From: Microbacterium sp. SORGH_AS_1204
GTDB taxonomy: Bacteria; Actinomycetota; Actinomycetes; Actinomycetales; Microbacteriaceae
DNA length: 64,000 bases
NCBI RefSeq assembly: GCF_030818935.1
Contig: NZ_JAUTBD010000001.1
Span: 1,116,001 to 1,180,000, forward strand
Direction of reading: 5' to 3'
Positions 59,794 to 64,000 of this stretch are shown piece by piece. The first letter of the stretch is position 1. Each line of letters begins with the position of its first letter. The notes under the pieces were generated by a model that saw only the letters and a program-made list of their open reading frames with translations, was not told where the DNA came from and did not search any database. The position numbers and the translations under genes were made by a program.

Positions 59794-61406
59794 ACGACGT
59801 CTTGACCCAGCTCGACGCGGCCGTGCAGACGGTCGAGAACAACCCGGTGCTGAACATCTCGATCTTCGGCGCGTTCGTGGCGGTGACGTTGTTCATCGTC
59901 ATCCGCGCCAGCCGCAACAGCAAGACCGCGGCCGACTACTACGCCGCGGGCAGGTCGTTCACCGGCCCCCAGAACGGCTTCGCCATCGCCGGCGATTACC
60001 TGTCGGCGGCGTCGTTCCTCGGCATCGTCGGGGCGATCGCGATCAACGGGTACGACGGCTTCCTCTACTCCATCGGCTTCCTCGTGGCGTGGCTGGTGGC
60101 CTTGCTGCTGGTGGCCGAGCTCATGCGCAACACCGGCAAGTTCACGATGGCCGACGTGCTGTCGTTCCGCCTGAAGGAGCGCCCCGTGCGCATGGCCGCG
60201 GCCATCACCACCCTCGCCGTGTGCTTCTTCTACCTGCTCGCGCAGATGGCCGGCGCCGGCGGACTGGTGTCGCTGCTGCTGGGCATCACCGAGCGCGTGG
60301 GTCAGTCCATCGTGGTCGCGGTCGTCGGCATCCTGATGATCGTCTACGTGCTCATCGGCGGCATGAAGGGCACGACCTGGGTGCAGATCGTCAAGGCGTT
60401 CCTGCTCATCGGCGGTGCGCTGGTCATGACGGTGTGGGTGCTGGCGATCAACGGCTTCAACCTCAACACCCTGCTCGAGAGCGCGGTCGCCGCCTCTCCG
60501 AAGGGGGATGCCGTTCTGGCTCCGGGCCTGCAGTACGGCAAGAATCCGTGGGACTTCATCTCGCTGGCCCTGGCCCTCGTGCTGGGCACCGCGGGCCTGC
60601 CGCACGTGCTGATGCGCTTCTACACCGTGCCGACCGCCAAGGAAGCGCGTCGATCGGTGGTGTGGGCCATCTGGCTGATCGGTCTGTTCTACATCCTCAC
60701 TCTCGTGCTGGGCTACGGTGCGGGCGCGCTCGTGGGATCCGAGGCGATCCTCGCCGCTCCCGGTGGCGTGAACGCGGCCGCCCCGCTGCTGGCGCTCGCC
60801 CTCGGCGGGCCCCTTCTGCTCGGGTTCATCTCGGCGGTGGCCTTCGCCACGATCCTCGCGGTGGTGGCGGGGCTGACGATCACCGCGGCGGCGTCGTTCG
60901 CGCACGACATCTACGCCAACGTGGTGAAGAAGGGCGACGTCCCGCCCGACGGCGAGGTCAAGGTGGCGCGGCGAACCGTCATCGTCATCGGTGTGCTCGC
61001 GATCCTCGGCGGTATCGGTGTGCAGGGGCAGAACGTGGCGTTCTTGGTGGCCCTCGCCTTCGCGGTGGCGGCATCGGCGAACCTGCCGACCATCCTGTTC
61101 TCGCTCTTCTGGCGCCGGTTCACCACGCGGGGCGCCGTGTGGAGCATGTACGGCGGTCTCGGTTCCGCCCTGGTGCTGATCCTGCTGTCGCCGGTGTTCT
61201 GGGGCACGCCCACCAGCGTGTTCGTGAACACCGGAGTGGCGATCTGGCCGCTGAACAACCCCGGGATCGTGTCGATCCCCCTCGGGTTCTTCCTCGGCTG
61301 GCTCGGTTCGGTCACCTCCCGCACCGCCGAGGACCGCCGCAAGGCCGCTGAGATGGATGTGCGCTCGCTCACCGGCTTCGGCGCGGAGAAGGCGTCGAAC
61401 CACTGA
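59790..61406 (+). CDS. Cation/monocarboxylate symporter (ActP-type, SSS family)
   Basis: 538 aa with about 13 hydrophobic helices. SSS-family landmarks: KTAADYYAAGRSFTGPQNGF, AIAGDYLSAASFLGIVGAIA, GTAGLPHVLMRFYTVPTAKE. It probably imports acetate or a related monocarboxylate with a cation. Since phenylacetate permeases (PaaL) are in the same family and a full paa cluster lies 3 kb away, phenylacetate transport is possible, but the DUF485 partner favours the acetate type. Confidence 0.9.
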   Translation: MNDVLTQLDAAVQTVENNPVLNISIFGAFVAVTLFIVIRASRNSKTAADYYAAGRSFTGPQNGFAIAGDYLSAASFLGIVGAIAINGYDGFLYSIGFLVAWLVALLLVAELMRNTGKFTMADVLSFRLKERPVRMAAAITTLAVCFFYLLAQMAGAGGLVSLLLGITERVGQSIVVAVVGILMIVYVLIGGMKGTTWVQIVKAFLLIGGALVMTVWVLAINGFNLNTLLESAVAASPKGDAVLAPGLQYGKNPWDFISLALALVLGTAGLPHVLMRFYTVPTAKEARRSVVWAIWLIGLFYILTLVLGYGAGALVGSEAILAAPGGVNAAAPLLALALGGPLLLGFISAVAFATILAVVAGLTITAAASFAHDIYANVVKKGDVPPDGEVKVARRTVIVIGVLAILGGIGVQGQNVAFLVALAFAVAASANLPTILFSLFWRRFTTRGAVWSMYGGLGSALVLILLSPVFWGTPTSVFVNTGVAIWPLNNPGIVSIPLGFFLGWLGSVTSRTAEDRRKAAEMDVRSLTGFGAEKASNH

Positions 61407-61413
61407 CACCACC

Positions 61414-61449
61414 CGATGCCCGGTCTCCGCTCGCGGGGGCCGGGCATCG
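61414..61449. terminator. Hairpin after the symporter gene
   Basis: CGATGCCCGG (61414-61423) pairs perfectly with CCGGGCATCG (61440-61449); 8 bp after the stop. Confidence 0.75.
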
Positions 61450-61577
61450 TCGCGCCCAGGGCACGCCCGCGCTCATGCCGCCGTCTTCGCCCCGGACGTC
61501 ACGGGCCGAAGATCCCGGTTCCCCACCGCGCCTGCCTCGGGGTCACCGCGCCACGAGCCCGCGCGTCGCCCGCGCCG

Positions 61578-62111
61578 TCACGCCCCGACGCGAAGCCCCT
61601 CGGCCAGCACCGTCTCGTTCTCGAGGGACAGCAGGAACTCCTTCACCTCGGGATGCCCGCCGTACTCCCCGAGGCCGCCGTCTGCCCGCACGACCCGGTG
61701 CACCGGCACGACGATCGAGAACGGACTCGACGCGCACGCCGTTCCGACCGCGCGTGCAGCTCTGGGGGCTCCGGCCATCACCGCCACCTCGCCGTACGAG
61801 GCGACCTCGCCGTAGGGGATCTCGAGCGACGCCTCCAGCGCCGCGCGGCTGAAACCGCGCACGAGGCGCCAGTCCAGAGCGAGGTCGAACGCCCGCCGCT
61901 TTCCGTCGAAGTACTCGTCGAGCTGCCGCGCGAGCGCGGCACCGGTGGTCGAGGCGGGTTCGGGCACGACCCCCAATCGCTGCGCGATCTCGGCCAGGGC
62001 CAGGTCGATCCCTCCGTGGGCCACCTGAAGCCGCACGAGGGCGTCATCGACGAAGGTGAGCAGGATCGGCCCGACGGGGCTGTCGTATTCGGTGCTGGTG
62101 ACTGTGTTCAT
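61578..62111 (-). CDS. O6-alkylguanine alkyltransferase homologue lacking the active-site Cys
   Basis: 177 aa, Ogt/AGT fold. Residues 1-80 are the N-terminal domain (SPVGPILLTFVDDALVRLQV). The C-terminal domain has IPYGEVASYGEVAVMAGAP, the DNA-flipping Arg in RAARAVGTA, and SSPFSIVVPVHRVV where PCHR is expected: residue 137 is Val (GTG), so no alkyl acceptor is present. The usual Asn before Pro is Ser. This resembles alkyltransferase-like (ATL) proteins that bind damaged DNA without repair chemistry, though those mostly have Trp or Ala there. ATG 62111. Confidence 0.87.
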   Translation of the reverse strand: MNTVTSTEYDSPVGPILLTFVDDALVRLQVAHGGIDLALAEIAQRLGVVPEPASTTGAALARQLDEYFDGKRRAFDLALDWRLVRGFSRAALEASLEIPYGEVASYGEVAVMAGAPRAARAVGTACASSPFSIVVPVHRVVRADGGLGEYGGHPEVKEFLLSLENETVLAEGLRVGA

Positions 62112-62310
62112 GGGCCCATCCTCATGAGGCGCGAGCTCCCGCGCTCGCGTCGTGCGGCGATCGGAGGAGGATGCCGCCGACCTCCCTGCGGGGGAGGAAG
62201 CGCCGGTGGTGCGGCGTGTCGCCGATTACCGCGAAACTCGCGCCCGCTGCAAGCGATCCTCAGGTGCCCGGCTTAGTCTGGCAGGTGTGTGGCGAGCTGA
62301 GGACGGTGCC

Positions 62311-64000
62311 GTGAGCGGCGCCGACGGAGACGAGACGGCGTCGTCCGTCGATCCGGGCGAGCTGCGATTGTCGGAGCCCGGCATCGTGGTCCGCCATGTC
62401 GCCGACCCCGAGCGCGACCGCATCCGCGCCGAGGCCGCGGCCCTCGGGGGACGCTCGACGCTCCTGCGTTTCGACGACGCACGAGATGCCGGCATCGACA
62501 TCACCAAGGCGCACCCGGGCTCGCTCCCGCAGTTCATCACGGGCCGCGCGACGATGCTGTCGAACCTGTTCCGCGACGAGGTGGCGCTGCGCACGGCGCG
62601 TCTGGCCGCCGAGCGCATCACCGCCAAGAACGTCGAGCTGCGCACGGCGCGAGGGCTCGAGCCCGTGCACCTGGCCGTCGGTCTCTCCGCGTGGAAGATC
62701 GGGGGAGTGGAGTGGTCGGCCCCCGTCCTCCTCCGCCCGCTCGCCATCCGTCGCCATCACGGCGACTTCGAGCTCAAGCTGCACGGCGCCTTCGTCATGA
62801 ACCCCGAGCTGGCCCGTGCCTTCCGCACGCACCTCGGCATCCAGATCGACAGTGCGGCCCTGGCGGGTCTCGCGTACGACCAGGGCGTGTTCAAGCCGCA
62901 GCCGGTCATCGACCACATCCGGCGCCTCACGACGCACGTGCCGACTTTCGTCGTGCACCCGCGTCTGGTGATCTCGTCGTTCGCCGACGTGTCGTCGGGC
63001 ATGGCCCGCGACACGATGGATCTCGACGACACGCTGCTCAACGCGCTCGCCGGCCACCACGACGACCGTGCGCGCATCACCGTGCGTCGCGATGACCCGG
63101 TGATCGTCAGCCCCGACGAGCGCAGCCCCGCCGCTGACACGCTGCTGCTCGACGCCGACGCCGAGCAGGAGCGCGTGCTCGCGCGTATCGCCGCCGGCCA
63201 CTCGCTCGCGGTGCACACCCTCCCCGGTACGGGTGGCACCCAGACCGTCATCAATGCGATCGGCCAGCTCGTGCGCGACAACAAGCGCGTGCTCGTCGTG
63301 AGCGCGCGCCGGTCGACGCTCGACGGCATCCGGCACCGCCTCGCCGGGGTGGGACTCACGGGCCTCGCCGTCTCGCCGAACCACGTGCGTCGCGACCTCA
63401 TCCGCGCGATCAGCCGCAACGAGAAGGCCGAGCAGCCGAAGGTCGCCGAGATCGACGACGCGCTGGTGCGCCTTCGCACGGTCCTGCGCGACTACCGTTC
63501 GGCGGTGACGGAGCCGCACCTGGCGCTGGGCGTCTCGGCGCTCGAGGTCCTGCGCGCCCTGACCTCCCTGGCATCCACTTCTCCGGCGCCCTCGACCGAG
63601 GCCCGGTTCGACATCGCGACCCTCGAGAAGCTCGCCGGACGACGGGATGCCGCGGCGCGCGCGCTCGCGATGGCCGCTCGTCTGGGGGAGTTCCGGTTCG
63701 GACCCGACGACTCGCCCTGGTACGGCGTCAGCTTCACGCGCACCGAAGACGCCCGCGCCGCGCACGATCTGGCCGGCAAGCTCCACACGCACGAGGTGCC
63801 GCGCCTGCTCGAGCGCGGGTACGAGCTCATCGCCAAGACGCGCATGCGCCCCTTCCAGACGGTGTCGGAGCTGGGGGCGTACCTGAAGCTCCTGCAGGGC
63901 ATCCGGGAGTCGCTCGACCGCTTCAGCCCGAGCGTGTTCGAGCGGCCGCTGGGCGAGCTGATCGACGCGCACTCGCCCCGCCGCGACGCCTCGGCGATGA
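62311..64000 (+). CDS. Large AAA/DNA2-NAM7-like helicase or ATPase (N-terminal part)
   Basis: 563 codons up to the window edge, no stop. Residues 1-275 hold no motif I recognise (LPQFITGRATMLSNLFRDEV, VHLAVGLSAWKIGGVEWSAP). A UvrD/NAM7-type Walker A follows at about residue 305 (LPGTGGTQTVINAIGQLV) with NKRVLVVSARRSTLDGIRHR after it, then helical sequence (YELIAKTRMRPFQTVSELGA). Similar actinobacterial proteins exceed 1000 aa. GTG 62311 has GAGGA upstream; an in-frame GTG at 62287 lies 7 bp after TAGTCT (62274-62279) and could be a leaderless start. Confidence 0.75.
   Translation, partial: MSGADGDETASSVDPGELRLSEPGIVVRHVADPERDRIRAEAAALGGRSTLLRFDDARDAGIDITKAHPGSLPQFITGRATMLSNLFRDEVALRTARLAAERITAKNVELRTARGLEPVHLAVGLSAWKIGGVEWSAPVLLRPLAIRRHHGDFELKLHGAFVMNPELARAFRTHLGIQIDSAALAGLAYDQGVFKPQPVIDHIRRLTTHVPTFVVHPRLVISSFADVSSGMARDTMDLDDTLLNALAGHHDDRARITVRRDDPVIVSPDERSPAADTLLLDADAEQERVLARIAAGHSLAVHTLPGTGGTQTVINAIGQLVRDNKRVLVVSARRSTLDGIRHRLAGVGLTGLAVSPNHVRRDLIRAISRNEKAEQPKVAEIDDALVRLRTVLRDYRSAVTEPHLALGVSALEVLRALTSLASTSPAPSTEARFDIATLEKLAGRRDAAARALAMAARLGEFRFGPDDSPWYGVSFTRTEDARAAHDLAGKLHTHEVPRLLERGYELIAKTRMRPFQTVSELGAYLKLLQGIRESLDRFSPSVFERPLGELIDAHSPRRDASAM

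Overview
The window is high-GC, gene-dense actinobacterial DNA. Gene content and style (DUF3027 protein beside a long CspA-type protein, mycobacterial-type SerC, imuA'-imuB-dnaE2 cassette, DUF2510 membrane protein, start/stop overlaps of 1-11 bp, frequent GGATGCC/GGCATCC words, -10 boxes of TAnnnT form) point to Microbacteriaceae, most likely Microbacterium. This assignment is inference from style, not a database match.

Layout. 1-5 kb: housekeeping genes (cold-shock protein end, DUF3027, serC, DtxR/IdeR repressor, M23 peptidase, HNH protein). 4.9-11.05 kb: a LexA-boxed mutagenesis cassette imuA'-imuB-(57-aa ORF)-dnaE2. 11.1-15.9 kb: DUF2510 membrane protein, peroxiredoxin-like protein, coaBC, NRDE/TANGO2-type protein. 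15.9-24.7 kb: an insert-like block (sugar ABC transporter without ATPase, FAD oxidoreductase, LacI regulator, divergent secreted glycoside hydrolase). It is bounded on the left by the intact NRDE gene running into a decayed tRNA-Arg 5' half, and on the right by a decayed NRDE 3' end running into an intact tRNA-Arg(CCU).

24.7-44.5 kb: a roughly 20-kb catabolic locus that I cannot match to a described pathway. Rightward genes: M20 deacylase, a fused small-molecule kinase/class III PLP enzyme (hydroxylysine kinase + phospholyase architecture), ribose-type ABC transporter, two amidases, a DeoR regulator, an allophanate-hydrolase-like amidase. Leftward genes: frameshifted M28 peptidase, DUF6786-like protein, TenA-like protein, GATase1-like protein, phosphotriesterase-family hydrolase. 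Divergent to these are a LacI regulator and a second M20 hydrolase. Three matching 17-bp boxes precede the first operon. The simplest reading is uptake and stepwise hydrolysis of an amide-linked compound that releases an amino alcohol, which is phosphorylated and then split into phosphate, ammonia and a carbonyl compound.

44.5-56.7 kb: a complete aerobic phenylacetate degradation cluster in two blocks (thiolase, paaF, paaH, paaZ, paaI, paaK; then paaABCDE, paaG), each preceded by almost the same palindromic operator. Repetitive DNA has been read into paaI and paaC. 56.7-64 kb: a membrane protein with a decayed tail duplicate, a HesB-like small protein, a GAF-LuxR regulator, DUF485 + ActP-type symporter, an alkyltransferase homologue whose active-site Cys is Val, and the start of a large NAM7-like helicase cut by the window end.
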